DNA of 64,000 nucleotides from Aestuariibius insulae (GCF_040783535.2 NZ_JBFONW020000001.1:992001-1056000); one strand, 5' to 3'. Shown: positions 17,180 to 27,135, counted from the first letter of the stretch. Notes: generated from the sequence alone by a model not told the origin. Made by a program: numbers and translations.

Positions 17180-19318
17180 ATGGGACGCAAGGACGACTGG
17201 GCCGAGATCGCGGCTAAGGAGCTGAAAAACAGATCCCTTAAGGATCTGACCTGGACGACACTCGAGGGGATCGATGTCGCGCCGGTCTATACCGCCGAGG
17301 ATCTGGACGGTCTGGATCATCTCGGCTCGATCCCCGGGCAGGCTCCGTTCACGCGCGGCGTGAAGGCCACGATGTATGCGGGCCGTCCCTGGACGATCCG
17401 GCAATATGCCGGTTTTTCGACGGCCGAGGAATCGAACGCTTTTTATCGCAAGGCTTTGGCTGCCGGGCAGCAGGGGGTCAGCGTGGCCTTCGATCTGGCA
17501 ACGCATCGCGGCTATGACAGCGACCATCCACGGGTGGAAGGCGATGTCGGCAAGGCGGGCGTGGCGATCGACTCAGTCGAGGATATGAAGATCCTTTTCG
17601 ACGGCATCCCGCTTGGTGAGGTGAGCGTCTCGATGACGATGAACGGGGCGGTGATCCCCGTTCTGGCGTCCTTTATCGTCGCCGGAGAAGAGCAGGGGGT
17701 CGACCGTGCGGCCCTGTCGGGGACCATTCAGAACGACATCCTCAAGGAATTCATGGTCCGCAACACCTATGTCTACCCGCCCGAACCCTCGATGCGGATC
17801 ATCGCAGATATCATCGAATATACCTCAGCCGAGATGCCGAAGTTCAACTCGATTTCGATCAGCGGCTATCACATGCAGGAGGCGGGGGCGAACCTGGTTC
17901 AGGAACTTGCCTTCACGCTGGCCGATGGCCGCGAATATGTGCGCACCGCGATCGCGCGCGGCATGGATGTCGACAAATTCGCGGGGCGGTTGTCGTTCTT
18001 CTTCGCCATCGGGATGAACTTCTTCATGGAAGCGGCAAAGCTGCGCGCGGCGCGACTGCTCTGGTACCGGATCATGGAGGAGTTCGAGCCGAAGAGCCCG
18101 CGGTCGATGATGCTGCGGACCCATTGCCAGACGTCGGGGGTGAGCCTGCAGGAGCAGGATCCCTATAACAACGTCGTGCGCACGGCATTCGAGGCGATGA
18201 GCGCGGTTTTGGGCGGAACGCAATCGCTGCATACCAACTCCTTCGACGAGGCGATGGCGCTGCCGACGGAGTTTTCGTCACGGATTGCGCGCAACACGCA
18301 GCTGATCCTGCAAGAGGAAACGGGTGTCACCAATGTCGTCGATCCGCTTGCGGGCTCCTATTACGTGGAGAAGCTCACGGCCGATCTGGTCGAGGCGGCC
18401 TGGGCGCTGATCGAGGAGGTCGAGGAGATGGGCGGTATGACCAAGGCCGTCGCCTCCGGCATGCCGAAGTTGCGCATCGAAGAGACGGCCGCCCGGCGGC
18501 AGGCGATGATCGACCGGGGCGACGAGGTGATTGTCGGGGTCAACAAGTACAGGCTTGAGAAAGAGGATGAGATCGACATCCTCGATATCGACAATGACAA
18601 GGTGAGAGAGAGCCAGATCGCCCGGCTAGACCGGATCAAGGCGGAGCGGGATCAGGCGGCGTGCGATGCGGCTCTGCTGGAGCTGGGGCGGCGGGCCGCA
18701 GAGGGCGGCAACCTGCTGGAGGCGGCGGTCGAGGCAGCGCGGGCACGGGCGACGGTCGGTGAGATCTCGATGGCGATGGAAGGCGTCTTTGGGCGCCACC
18801 GGGCGGAGGTGAAGACATTGGCAGGGGTCTATGGAGCCGCCTATGAGGGCGATGAGGGTTTTGCTGCGATCCAGACGGCGGTCGAGCAATTCGCCGAGGA
18901 TGAGGGGCGCAGGCCCCGGATGCTGGTCGTCAAGATGGGTCAGGACGGGCATGACCGGGGCGCCAAGGTGATCGCGACCGCCTTTGCCGATATCGGGTTT
19001 GACGTGGATGTCGGGCCCCTGTTCCAGACGCCGGAAGAGGCCGCGCAGGACGCCATCGACAACGATGTGCATGTGATCGGGATCTCGTCGCAGGCCGCCG
19101 GTCACAAGACGCTGGCGCCCAAGCTCGTCAAGGCGCTGGAGGCGCAGGGGGCGGGGGATATCCTTGTCATCTGCGGCGGTGTCATCCCGCAGCAGGATTA
19201 CCGGTTCCTTTACGATGCCGGAGTGAAGGCCATCTTCGGACCGGGCACCAACATCCCCGAGGCGGCGCAGGATATTCTCAAGCTGATCCGCAAGGCGCGG
19301 CCCGAAGCGGCGGAGTGA
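17180..19318 (+). CDS. scpA: Methylmalonyl-CoA mutase
   Basis: Adenosylcobalamin-dependent mutase that isomerises (R)-methylmalonyl-CoA to succinyl-CoA. The 712-residue single-chain form has the catalytic TIM barrel first (TMYAGRPWTIRQYAGFSTAEE near 70-90, the CoA-channel region) and the B12-binding domain last; DGHDRG carries the lower-axial His at position 591. Start at ATG 17180 after GGAAGGAG. Completes the PccAB route to succinyl-CoA. No methylmalonyl-CoA epimerase or MeaB chaperone gene is found in the window. Confidence 0.97.
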   Translation: MGRKDDWAEIAAKELKNRSLKDLTWTTLEGIDVAPVYTAEDLDGLDHLGSIPGQAPFTRGVKATMYAGRPWTIRQYAGFSTAEESNAFYRKALAAGQQGVSVAFDLATHRGYDSDHPRVEGDVGKAGVAIDSVEDMKILFDGIPLGEVSVSMTMNGAVIPVLASFIVAGEEQGVDRAALSGTIQNDILKEFMVRNTYVYPPEPSMRIIADIIEYTSAEMPKFNSISISGYHMQEAGANLVQELAFTLADGREYVRTAIARGMDVDKFAGRLSFFFAIGMNFFMEAAKLRAARLLWYRIMEEFEPKSPRSMMLRTHCQTSGVSLQEQDPYNNVVRTAFEAMSAVLGGTQSLHTNSFDEAMALPTEFSSRIARNTQLILQEETGVTNVVDPLAGSYYVEKLTADLVEAAWALIEEVEEMGGMTKAVASGMPKLRIEETAARRQAMIDRGDEVIVGVNKYRLEKEDEIDILDIDNDKVRESQIARLDRIKAERDQAACDAALLELGRRAAEGGNLLEAAVEAARARATVGEISMAMEGVFGRHRAEVKTLAGVYGAAYEGDEGFAAIQTAVEQFAEDEGRRPRMLVVKMGQDGHDRGAKVIATAFADIGFDVDVGPLFQTPEEAAQDAIDNDVHVIGISSQAAGHKTLAPKLVKALEAQGAGDILVICGGVIPQQDYRFLYDAGVKAIFGPGTNIPEAAQDILKLIRKARPEAAE

Positions 19319-19413
19319 CTGAACCGCGATCCGCGACCTTCGGGCGCGCTGGGTTCGGTGCCGCAAAGGTTGGAGGTCCTCGACCTTTTCTCGAGACGGA
19401 TTAAAGTGGCGTC

Positions 19414-20097
19414 ATGTCGATCTGGACCCGCATCATCGAAGTTCTGGCCGCCCTGCGGTCGGGGGAGGGGCTGTCGTCGATCTTTGATCGGCTGCGGTCT
19501 GCGCCGGAGCAATCCGTCGGATTCACCATCGCAGTAATCGGGCTCGGGGCGAAGATGGCCAAGGCCGATGGGCGTGTCACACGCGATGAGGTGACAGCGT
19601 TTCGCGAGGTGTTCCACATCGCCTCCGAAGACGAGGAGAATGCCGGGCGGGTGTTTGATCTGGCGCGCAAGGACGTGTCGGGGTTCGAGGATTACGCGCG
19701 GCGGATCCATCAGATGTTTCGCGGGGAAAACGAGGAGGCTCTGGTCGATCTGGTCGAGGGGCTCTTTCATATCGCGATGGCCGATGGCGAATATCATCCT
19801 AACGAGGAGCTTTTCCTCGAACGGGTGGCCGAGATCTTTGAGATCAAGCCGCGATGTTTCAACCAGATGCGGATGCGGTTCGTCCCGAATGCGGAGCCGG
19901 ACCCGCGGGAGGTGCTGGGGATCGCGCCGGAGGCGACGCTCGATGAAGCTCGGGATGCCTGGCGGGCCCTGGTGCGGGAGACGCATCCCGATGCGATGAT
20001 CGCACGGGGCGTGCCCGAGGAGGCGGTCAAGATCGCGGAACGCCGGATGATCGCGGTCAATCGCGCCTGGGAGGCTGTGTCCGAAGGGCGTGCGTGA
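19414..20097 (+). CDS. DjlA-like TerB plus J-domain protein
   Basis: A 227-residue co-chaperone-like protein. The TerB-like helical domain covers about 30-150 (GLGAKMAKADGRVTRDEV and later AMADGEYHPNEELFLERVA, two acidic metal-binding-type repeats). A J-like domain occupies about 165-225 with the signature HPD (ETHPDAMIA) that stimulates DnaK ATPase. No membrane helix, unlike E. coli DjlA. Its stop overlaps the next gene's GTG by 4 bp. Confidence 0.88.
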   Translation: MSIWTRIIEVLAALRSGEGLSSIFDRLRSAPEQSVGFTIAVIGLGAKMAKADGRVTRDEVTAFREVFHIASEDEENAGRVFDLARKDVSGFEDYARRIHQMFRGENEEALVDLVEGLFHIAMADGEYHPNEELFLERVAEIFEIKPRCFNQMRMRFVPNAEPDPREVLGIAPEATLDEARDAWRALVRETHPDAMIARGVPEEAVKIAERRMIAVNRAWEAVSEGRA

Positions 20098-21137
20098 GGA
20101 TCGCCACCTATAATGTCGAGTGGTTCTGGACGCTGTTCGATAGTGCGGGCCAGCCCTGGGACGATGACGAGCGGGCCGGACGCTATGGGGTCACGCGCCG
20201 CGAACAGCTGGAGGCGGTGGGGCGTGTGTTTCAGGCGCTCGATGCCGATGCGGTCATGGTCATCGAGGCGCCCGATAGCAGCCGGAAGCGGTCAGGGGTG
20301 CGGGCACTCGAAACCTTTGCAGACCGGTTCGGGCTGCGGGCGCGCAAGGCGCTGTTGGGATTTCAAAGCGAAACCAAGCAGGAGATCATCCTGCTTTACG
20401 ATCCCGATATCGGAACGGCCCGGCATGATCCCCAAGGCGAGCTAACTGGCACCCATGGACGCGACGGGGCGCCCCGCTTCGATCAGGTGCTGCGCTATGA
20501 TTTGGATGTCGATGCTGCGCCGGAGCGGATGCGGTTCTCCAAGCCGCCTCTTGAGGTTGCCTTTGAGGTGGCGGGCGGGCCGGTTCTGCGGCTGATCGGC
20601 GTGCATGCCAAATCCAAGGGCGGGCGCAGCGGCGAGACGGGCGACGCCGCGATGGCGCGGGCCATCGCGAACCGGCGAAAGCAGCTTGCGCAATGCATCT
20701 GGATCCGGCGGCGCGCGGACCAGCATCTAGAGGCGGGCGAGCCGTTGATTATCCTCGGGGATTTCAACGACGGGCCGGGGTTGGACGACTATGAGAGCCT
20801 CTTTGGCCGCTCCGGGGTCGAGATTGTGCTGGGCGAAGGCGGCGCGGCGCAGATGACCGATCCTCATGCCCGGCAGGCGCTGAGCCGTCGATTGGGCGCT
20901 ACGAAAACGACGGCCCGGTTCTGGATCGACACCGAGAAAAGATATCTTCAGGCGCTGCTCGATTACGTGATGATCTCGCCCGATCTGGTCGTCTGTGATC
21001 CGGTCTGGCGGATCTGGCACCCGTTCGAAGATCCAGATTGCTGGGGCGATAACGCGCTGCGCGAGGCGCTTCTGGCGGCTTCCGATCATTTCCCCGTCAC
21101 GCTCGATCTGGACCTCGGGGGTTGGGATAGCGGATGA
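20094..21137 (+). CDS. Endonuclease/exonuclease/phosphatase family protein
   Basis: A 347-residue member of the EEP fold. Catalytic landmarks: RIATYNVEWFW at the N terminus (Asn), VMVIEAPD near 60 (Glu), LILGDFNDGPG-type motif near 220 (Asp, Asn), and ASDHFPVTLDL at the C terminus (Asp-His). No signal peptide, so probably cytosolic. Starts at GTG inside the stop of the J-domain gene. Whether it acts on DNA, RNA or a phosphoester cannot be told. Confidence 0.88.
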   Translation: MRIATYNVEWFWTLFDSAGQPWDDDERAGRYGVTRREQLEAVGRVFQALDADAVMVIEAPDSSRKRSGVRALETFADRFGLRARKALLGFQSETKQEIILLYDPDIGTARHDPQGELTGTHGRDGAPRFDQVLRYDLDVDAAPERMRFSKPPLEVAFEVAGGPVLRLIGVHAKSKGGRSGETGDAAMARAIANRRKQLAQCIWIRRRADQHLEAGEPLIILGDFNDGPGLDDYESLFGRSGVEIVLGEGGAAQMTDPHARQALSRRLGATKTTARFWIDTEKRYLQALLDYVMISPDLVVCDPVWRIWHPFEDPDCWGDNALREALLAASDHFPVTLDLDLGGWDSG

Positions 21138-21181
21138 AGGTGACTATATTTCAGGTCATTGGATAGATGCGGTGATCAAAG

Positions 21182-21538
21182 ATGAAACATATTCTTGCAG
21201 TCGTTCTGGCCTTGGGCCTCGCCTCTCCGGCGCATGCGCAGGAGGCTGAGGAGGAGCGCGGCTTCAGCCTGATGGAGGAAGGGGCGAAGCTTTTCTTCGA
21301 CGGTTTGCGCAAGGAAATGGCACCCGCGCTCGAAGAGCTTGAAGGCTTGGCCGAAGATATGGGGCCGCAGCTTCGACAGCTGATGAACGAGATGGGACCG
21401 GCGCTGGCCGATCTGATGGGCCAGATCGACGACATGACCAACTATGGGCCGCCCGAGATCCTGCCGAATGGCGATATCTTGATCCCCAGAAAACCCGATG
21501 CGCCGACGCTCGATCTGGACGGCGAGATCGAGATCTAG
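21182..21538 (+). CDS. Small periplasmic hypothetical protein
   Basis: A 118-residue exported protein: signal peptide about 1-20 (LGLASPAHAQ cleavage), then an acidic amphipathic helical region (about 25-80) and a short C-terminal segment GPPEILPNGDILIPRKPDAP. Relatives in Rhodobacterales often carry the label AAA+ ATPase, but there is no Walker motif, so that label is wrong here. Converges with ppx, sharing 4 bp. Confidence 0.8.
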   Translation: MKHILAVVLALGLASPAHAQEAEEERGFSLMEEGAKLFFDGLRKEMAPALEELEGLAEDMGPQLRQLMNEMGPALADLMGQIDDMTNYGPPEILPNGDILIPRKPDAPTLDLDGEIEI

Positions 21539-23079
21539 ATCTTTTTGCGGTATCTGACGTCGGTTTCGGCGCCCAGAATGCTCGCCAGTGACGAGAACCG
21601 GGATTCGGCGACCTCTCCAAAGAGTGGGGCCGCCTCGTTCGACAGGATAAGGTCGAGTTTCTTCTTCTTGGGATAGAATCGAAGCTGCCCGATCTGTGCG
21701 TCCGTTTGCTGCCAAAGCATCGCGCCGAACCGCATCGCTTTGCCGACGATCTCGGCCTCCGTCTGGGCCTCTTCGGGGATCAGATCGTAGAGATGCTCGA
21801 AGCGGGTGCCGATCCGGTTGCTCTTGTAACGGTGAAAGAGCGCCAGACCGAGCCAGATCCGTTCGGAATGCTTGAGACCGCCGAGATTGGCCCGGGTTGC
21901 GAGATCGAAGCAGACCTCGTGCCGGTAATCGGGATGGGCGCGCCAGCTGACATCGTGCAGCAGGCAGGCGGCCCGGATCAGGCGCTTCTTTGCAGGTGAC
22001 GCGCTGTTGAAAAGCGGCTTGATGAACGCATAGAGGGTACGGCCAAAGCCCGGAACGCGCGCGTCCTTCGATTCGGCAAAGCGGCACGCCTCGATCAGCG
22101 GATCGCGGACACGTAGCTGCGAGGGCATTTCCTCGTAGAGCATCCCCTCGCGGATCCCGTAGCTGGAGATGGTGATGTCTCTGGGTTTGAACGTGCGCAC
22201 CAGCTGCTTGAGGACGGGAGCGGCGAGCGGGATCAGCGACATGCGGGCCTCCGAGATACCGCAGCGGCCGCGCAGCTCGTTCAGATCGCTGCCTTCGATC
22301 ATCTTGGCCGTGTCGCGGATCGCGGTGGCCGTCATACGATATTCGTGCAGGACGGTCAGTGGATAGCCGCGCCGCTCCATATCGATGCGGGCAAAGGCGC
22401 GCCACGAGCCGCCGACGAGGAACAGACGCTTGTCGGACGAGCCCATACTGGCATGCAGGGCGCCGATCTCGTCCTTGATATGACGTTTGCGGCCTGCCTT
22501 GCCGCCTTTGATATCGGCCAGCCGCAAAGGTCCAAGCCTTGACGTCATGCGGCGGCCGACGCGGCCCTCGTCCAGCTCGGCCAGCTCCATCGATGAGCCG
22601 CCGATATCGCAGACCAGACCGTAGGAGCCGGGCCAGCCAAGAAGAACGCCCTGCGCCGAAAGGCGGGCCTCCTCCGTGCCGTCAATCACCCAAAGCTTGA
22701 TCCCGGTTTCCGCTTCGACTTCGGCGCGAAACTCCTCGCCATCTTCGGCCTCCCGCACCGCGGCGGTTGCAACGGCTGTGAGTGGAGAGATGCCCATCCC
22801 GTCGGCCAAAGCGCGAAAGCGGCGCATGGCGGAGAGCGCGCGCACGCGCCCTTCGGGGTTTAGACGCCCGGTTTCCGAGATATGCGCGCCCAGCGCACAC
22901 ATGATCTTTTCGTTATAGAAATAGGCGGGGCTTCTGGCTGCGCCGTCAAAGACCACAAGTCGGACCGAGTTTGATCCCACATCAACGACGCCAACCCGGG
23001 ACAGGGCGCGCGCCTCGGGACTATCGAAGAGCGGGCGCCCGAATGGGCCGAAGTCAGGCGCGGTCTCGTTCAAGGTCAA
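21535..23079 (-). CDS. ppx: Ppx/GppA phosphatase (exopolyphosphatase)
   Basis: A 514-residue member of the actin-like Ppx/GppA superfamily that hydrolyses polyphosphate ends or pppGpp. Phosphate-binding loops are visible: VGVVDVGSNSVRLVVFDG near 30 and CDIGGSSMELAELDEG near 155. The C-terminal part (about 330-514) is an HD-like domain (LLHDVSWRAHPDYRHE). It follows ppk on the same strand with a 4-bp overlap, so polyphosphate synthesis and breakdown enzymes are co-translated. Confidence 0.93.
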   Translation of the reverse strand: MTLNETAPDFGPFGRPLFDSPEARALSRVGVVDVGSNSVRLVVFDGAARSPAYFYNEKIMCALGAHISETGRLNPEGRVRALSAMRRFRALADGMGISPLTAVATAAVREAEDGEEFRAEVEAETGIKLWVIDGTEEARLSAQGVLLGWPGSYGLVCDIGGSSMELAELDEGRVGRRMTSRLGPLRLADIKGGKAGRKRHIKDEIGALHASMGSSDKRLFLVGGSWRAFARIDMERRGYPLTVLHEYRMTATAIRDTAKMIEGSDLNELRGRCGISEARMSLIPLAAPVLKQLVRTFKPRDITISSYGIREGMLYEEMPSQLRVRDPLIEACRFAESKDARVPGFGRTLYAFIKPLFNSASPAKKRLIRAACLLHDVSWRAHPDYRHEVCFDLATRANLGGLKHSERIWLGLALFHRYKSNRIGTRFEHLYDLIPEEAQTEAEIVGKAMRFGAMLWQQTDAQIGQLRFYPKKKKLDLILSNEAAPLFGEVAESRFSSLASILGAETDVRYRKKI

Positions 23080-25244
23080 TCCTCGGTATGGGTCAGTTTC
23101 GGAACGTCGGAGGCGCCAGCGGACCCGCGCCCGGAAAGCGACGGGTTTTCCATGAAGAACCTGTGGCAGTTGAACGCAAAGCCGTCTTCAGGGGTTTCCG
23201 CCCGGGTGAATTTTCCGTCCGGGCCCATCACCCAGCTTTGTGCCACATCGGCGAGATTGGCGGCCATGATCTGGCTGACGATCTGCGCTTTCACGGTCGG
23301 ATTTGTCGCCTCGATCAGCGTTTCGACCCGCCGGTTGAGATTGCGGCCCATCCAGTCGGCAGAGCTGATATAGACGCGCGCATTTTTGTGCGGCAGCCCA
23401 TGTCCCGCGCCGAAGCAGACGATCCGGCTGTGTTCGAGGAAGCGGCCCACGACCGATTTGACGCGAATATTTTCGCTCAGGCCTTTGATCCCGGGGCGCA
23501 GACCGCAAATGCCGCGTACGACGAGGCTGATCTGCACGCCTGCCCGAGAGGCGGCATAAAGCGCGTCGATCACGTCCGCTTCGATCAGGGAGTTCATCTT
23601 GGCCCAGATCATCGCCGGTTTGCCCTTCGAGGCAAAATCGGCCTCTTCGGCAATCCGTTTCAGCAATGTCTTCTTCAGCTCGCGCGGAGAGATCGAGATA
23701 TTTTCAAGCTCTTCCGGTGCGGCATAGCCGGACAGATAGTTGAAGATCTTGCCAGCATCACGGCCCAGTGCCGGGTCAGTCGTGAAGAGCGACAGATCGG
23801 TGTAGATCCGGGCAGTCAGCGGATGGTAGTTGCCGGTTCCGAAATGGCTGTAGGTGACAAGCCTGTCGCCTTCGCGCCGGACGACCGTGCTGATCTTGGC
23901 GTGCGTTTTGTAGTTCAGAAAGCCGTAGACGACATGGGCGCCCGCGCGCTCCAGCCGGCGGGACTGGCGGATATTGGCGGCCTCGTCGAAGCGGGCCTTC
24001 AGCTCCACCAGCGCGGTGACGGATTTGCCGTCTTCGGCGGCCTCGCAAAGGGCCTCGACGATGGGGGACTGCTTGGATGTGCGGTAAAGCGTCTGCTTGA
24101 TCGCGACGACATCGGGATCTCGTGCGGCCTGTTGCAGGAAGCGGACCACCATATCGAAGGTCTCGTAAGGGTGGTGCAGCAGCATGTCCTTCTGGCGGAT
24201 GGCCGCAAACATGTCGCCGTCATGGTCCTGAACGCGTTCGGGGATGCGGGGAGTGAAGGACGGCCAGAGCAGGTCGGGACGCTCATCGAGGACAAGCTCG
24301 GACAGGTCGGTCGCGCCGATCATGCCGTCGACCTCGACCACCTCGTCTTCAGTGACGTGAAGCTCTTCCATGATGAGAGCCTTGAGCGCATTCGGAGCAC
24401 CCACGGAGATCTTCATCCGAACGACATCGCCCCGGCGACGGCGCTTGAGGGCCACCTCGAACTCCCGGACAAGATCTTCGGCCTCTTCTTCCAGTTCCAG
24501 ATCGCTGTCGCGCAGGATGCGGAAGATGCAATGCCCCTTGATCTTATGGCCGGGAAAGAGCCGGTCGATATGCAACAAAAGCAGATCCTCAAGCCGCAGG
24601 AACCGCAGGCCGTCCGTCTGGGGAAGCCGGATGAACCGATCGATCTGCTGGGGGATCGGAAGCAGCGCGCGCAGGGGTTGGTCATCCTTGCGCCGCTTAA
24701 GCTCTAGGGCGAGCGTGAAGCCTTCATTCGGCAGGAACGGGAACGGGTGGGCCGGATCGATCGCAAGAGGGGAGAGAACGGGGAACACCTGATTGAGAAA
24801 GTATTCCGACAGGAAGTCCTTGTCGTCGCCATTCAGATCGCCGGGCGCGCAGATGGTTATGCCTTGCGCCTCCATCTCCTCTGCGAGGGTCTCAAAGGTG
24901 GTTTGCTGGCGCGCCATAAGCTGGCGCGCATCGCGGTCGATCAGGATAAGCTGCTCGCCCGGGCTTAGACCATCCGCGGCGGGGGTCGTATTCCCGGAGA
25001 GCTTCAGCTCCCGCAGGCCAGCCACGCGAACGGTGTAGAACTCATCAAGATTGGCCGCCGAGATCGACAAGAACCGCAGTCGCTCTAGAAGCGGCACACG
25101 GGGGTTCTCGGCCTCTTCGAGGACGCGCCAGTTGAAGCCGAGCCAGGACAGCTCGCGATTAAAAAAACGCGACGGCCCGGTCAGATCGTCATCGAGCGTT
25201 GCCGGTTCCGGGAAGTCGGCCTTGAGAAAGTCAGCTTGGGTCAT
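23076..25244 (-). CDS. ppk: Polyphosphate kinase 1
   Basis: Reversible ATP:polyphosphate phosphotransferase. From the preferred ATG at 25244 the protein has 722 residues: N domain with RFFNRELSWLGFNWRVLEEA, head domain, and two C-terminal PLD-like catalytic domains; HFGTGNYHPLTARIYTDLSLFT carries the autophosphorylated His. The upstream frame extension to 25325 runs through the PHO box and is not used. Gene pair with ppx; PHO-box control fits phosphate-starvation induction. Confidence 0.95.
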   Translation of the reverse strand: MTQADFLKADFPEPATLDDDLTGPSRFFNRELSWLGFNWRVLEEAENPRVPLLERLRFLSISAANLDEFYTVRVAGLRELKLSGNTTPAADGLSPGEQLILIDRDARQLMARQQTTFETLAEEMEAQGITICAPGDLNGDDKDFLSEYFLNQVFPVLSPLAIDPAHPFPFLPNEGFTLALELKRRKDDQPLRALLPIPQQIDRFIRLPQTDGLRFLRLEDLLLLHIDRLFPGHKIKGHCIFRILRDSDLELEEEAEDLVREFEVALKRRRRGDVVRMKISVGAPNALKALIMEELHVTEDEVVEVDGMIGATDLSELVLDERPDLLWPSFTPRIPERVQDHDGDMFAAIRQKDMLLHHPYETFDMVVRFLQQAARDPDVVAIKQTLYRTSKQSPIVEALCEAAEDGKSVTALVELKARFDEAANIRQSRRLERAGAHVVYGFLNYKTHAKISTVVRREGDRLVTYSHFGTGNYHPLTARIYTDLSLFTTDPALGRDAGKIFNYLSGYAAPEELENISISPRELKKTLLKRIAEEADFASKGKPAMIWAKMNSLIEADVIDALYAASRAGVQISLVVRGICGLRPGIKGLSENIRVKSVVGRFLEHSRIVCFGAGHGLPHKNARVYISSADWMGRNLNRRVETLIEATNPTVKAQIVSQIMAANLADVAQSWVMGPDGKFTRAETPEDGFAFNCHRFFMENPSLSGRGSAGASDVPKLTHTED

Positions 25245-25266
25245 GCGAATGGTCTGAGGCCTTGGC

Positions 25267-25284
25267 GTGACAGGGCGGTGACAG
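25267..25284 (-). promoter_or_regulatory. PHO box before ppk
   Basis: On the minus strand, two perfect CTGTCAC heptamers are separated by the 4 bases CGCC, exactly the 7-4-7 plan of a PhoB-binding PHO box. It lies in the 55-bp gap between the hdaA stop and the ppk start, 23 bp before the ppk ATG. Confidence 0.82.
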
Positions 25285-25299
25285 ATATCCAGACTGATA

Positions 25300-25977
25300 T
25301 CATGCTTCTGGACCCTCGTCCTCAAGAAGCGTGCGGACGAACGGCCAGGTCATCTCCCGGCCCTGCGCCAAGGCCTCTTTATCCACCCGGTCGACAATCG
25401 TTTGTGCGGCTGCGAACGAGCGCTCGATGCGCGCGCCCAAGCGCTCGATCACCTGAGGCGGCGGATTGAGCTGGCGATCCCGGAAAAGCTTGGTCAACAG
25501 CGCGCGCAAAAGCGCATCATCCGGATCCTCGATCTGCACCGGGGTGACGGATTTCACGCGGCTGACCAGATCGGGCAAGGCGATAGGCCACTGGCTTGGC
25601 GGGGTGCGTGCGATCAAAAGAAGCTTGCCGGTTCCACTGCCAAGGTGGTTGTAGATATGGAAAAGGCGTTCTTCGGCAGCCGCGCTTAGAGGGTCGCCTA
25701 GGTCGTCCAGAATGATCAGCTCGGCTTCGGGAAGGGCGGCGCCGTCCCTCTCAAGATCCGCCGCCGAGAGCAGAAGCGTGTCGCCTGGCACCGCAATGGC
25801 CTGCGCAAGATGGCTCTTGCCCGAACCGGCGGGCCCGATCAAAGCCAGACGCCCATCGGGCCAGCTTGCCGGATTCATGACCGCCCGATGCGCAATCGTA
25901 TTCGCAGGCGAAACGAAGAAATCGCTTGCATGCCGCGCGGTTTGATCCGGCAGGGGAAAGCTAAGCTGCCGAGGCAC
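25300..25977 (-). CDS. hdaA: HdaA-type DnaA-related regulator
   Basis: A 225-residue AAA+ protein related to DnaA domain III that, with the beta clamp, promotes DnaA-ATP hydrolysis after initiation. N-terminal clamp-binding motif is QLSFPL (residues 4-9). Walker A is GPAGSGKSH near 48, and Walker B-like LIILDDLG lies near 90. There is no DNA-binding domain IV, which separates it from DnaA. Placed 3 bp after the AI-2E transporter gene on the same strand, an arrangement seen elsewhere in Rhodobacterales. Confidence 0.88.
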   Translation of the reverse strand: MPRQLSFPLPDQTARHASDFFVSPANTIAHRAVMNPASWPDGRLALIGPAGSGKSHLAQAIAVPGDTLLLSAADLERDGAALPEAELIILDDLGDPLSAAAEERLFHIYNHLGSGTGKLLLIARTPPSQWPIALPDLVSRVKSVTPVQIEDPDDALLRALLTKLFRDRQLNPPPQVIERLGARIERSFAAAQTIVDRVDKEALAQGREMTWPFVRTLLEDEGPEA

Positions 25978-25980
25978 GGG

Positions 25981-27135
25981 TCAGGCGGTTTCGTCGGGGG
26001 GCTGGATCTCTGCCTGCACCGGCTCTTCACTTGGCTCAGGCACACGATCCGGCGGAGAGAAACCCCAGTAGAGTTTGCTCGATTTGTAGCGGTCTATGGC
26101 AAACCGGGCGACGACGCCGATCATGGCGGCAACAGGCACTGCGACCAGCAGACCGACAAAGCCGAAAAGAGCGCCAAAGACTGAGAGGGCGAAGATCAGC
26201 CAGACCGGATGCAGGCCGACGCTGCTGCCGACCAGATTGGGCGTCAGGATATTGCCCTCCACGAACTGGCCGGACTGAAAGATCGCCCAGACGGCGACGA
26301 TCCACCACCATTCGCCCCAGAACTGAAAGAGAGCGACACCGATCGCCAGCACGCCGCCGACGATGGCGCCGACATAGGGAATGAAGCTGATGAACCCCGC
26401 AAGAAGGCCGATCAGGACGCCGAAATTGAGCCCGACAAGGGCAAGCGCAATCGCGTAGTAGATCCCGAGGATCACACAAACGAGGCCTTGCCCGCGCAGA
26501 AACCCGGCCAGCGTTTTGTCGATATCGGCGAAGATCTGGCGGATCGTGGGCGCGTGATCGCGGGGCAGCAGCTCGTCGATGCGGGCGACCATCCGGTCCC
26601 AGTCGAGCAGCAGGTAGAAGGTGATGAACGGGACGAGCACGAAGAGGACGAGGATGTTCACAAACCCGCCAGCCGCGCCCGCAAGACCGTTGAGCAGCTG
26701 ACCCGCCCGGCTTTGAATCGCTTCTCCGATCTGCTGGAAATACTCGGCGGCCGCACCATCGGGGGCAAGGAAGTCCGCGAACCTGCCGTCCTCTCCGAAG
26801 AAGGCCGGGTAGCTTGAGGCAAGGCGTCCTTGTGGATCGTCCAGAAACGTCCGGATCGCGCCGACCGCGCGCGGGATCTGATCGAGCAGAAGCGGCACGA
26901 CCGCCAGAAGCAGGATCGTGAAGATCAGGATGACGCCGATCGTGATGACGATCACGGACCCGACCCGGCTGAGCCCAAGCCGTTCCAGGCGGTCGGCGAT
27001 GGGATCCAGCAGATACGCGATCGCACCTCCAAGGATGAAGGGCAGGATCACGTCGCCCAGAAGATAAAGCGTGACGAGGAAGATCACTGCGGCAATGCCC
27101 CAGTAGCGGGCTTGGTGGCTGACCGGTAGTGCCAT
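25981..27135 (-). CDS. AI-2E family (PerM-like) transporter
   Basis: A 384-residue inner-membrane protein with about eight helices, typical of the AI-2E/PerM family: N-terminal PFILGGAIAYLLDPIADRLERLG-type repeat, central soluble segment, then GLLAGFISFIPYVGAIVGG near 255 and LTPNLVGSSVGLHPVWLIFAL near 305. The ATG at 27135 is preferred because AGAAGGA lies 5 bp before it. Substrate unproven; Na+/H+ antiport or permease roles are reported for homologues. Co-transcribed with hdaA. Confidence 0.88.
   Translation of the reverse strand: MALPVSHQARYWGIAAVIFLVTLYLLGDVILPFILGGAIAYLLDPIADRLERLGLSRVGSVIVITIGVILIFTILLLAVVPLLLDQIPRAVGAIRTFLDDPQGRLASSYPAFFGEDGRFADFLAPDGAAAEYFQQIGEAIQSRAGQLLNGLAGAAGGFVNILVLFVLVPFITFYLLLDWDRMVARIDELLPRDHAPTIRQIFADIDKTLAGFLRGQGLVCVILGIYYAIALALVGLNFGVLIGLLAGFISFIPYVGAIVGGVLAIGVALFQFWGEWWWIVAVWAIFQSGQFVEGNILTPNLVGSSVGLHPVWLIFALSVFGALFGFVGLLVAVPVAAMIGVVARFAIDRYKSSKLYWGFSPPDRVPEPSEEPVQAEIQPPDETA

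Noticed and set aside
16431..17180. Plus-strand 249-codon ORF opposite the DUF4174 gene
   Set aside because: Antisense to a protein with clear signal peptide and domain; Ser/Arg-rich shadow composition.
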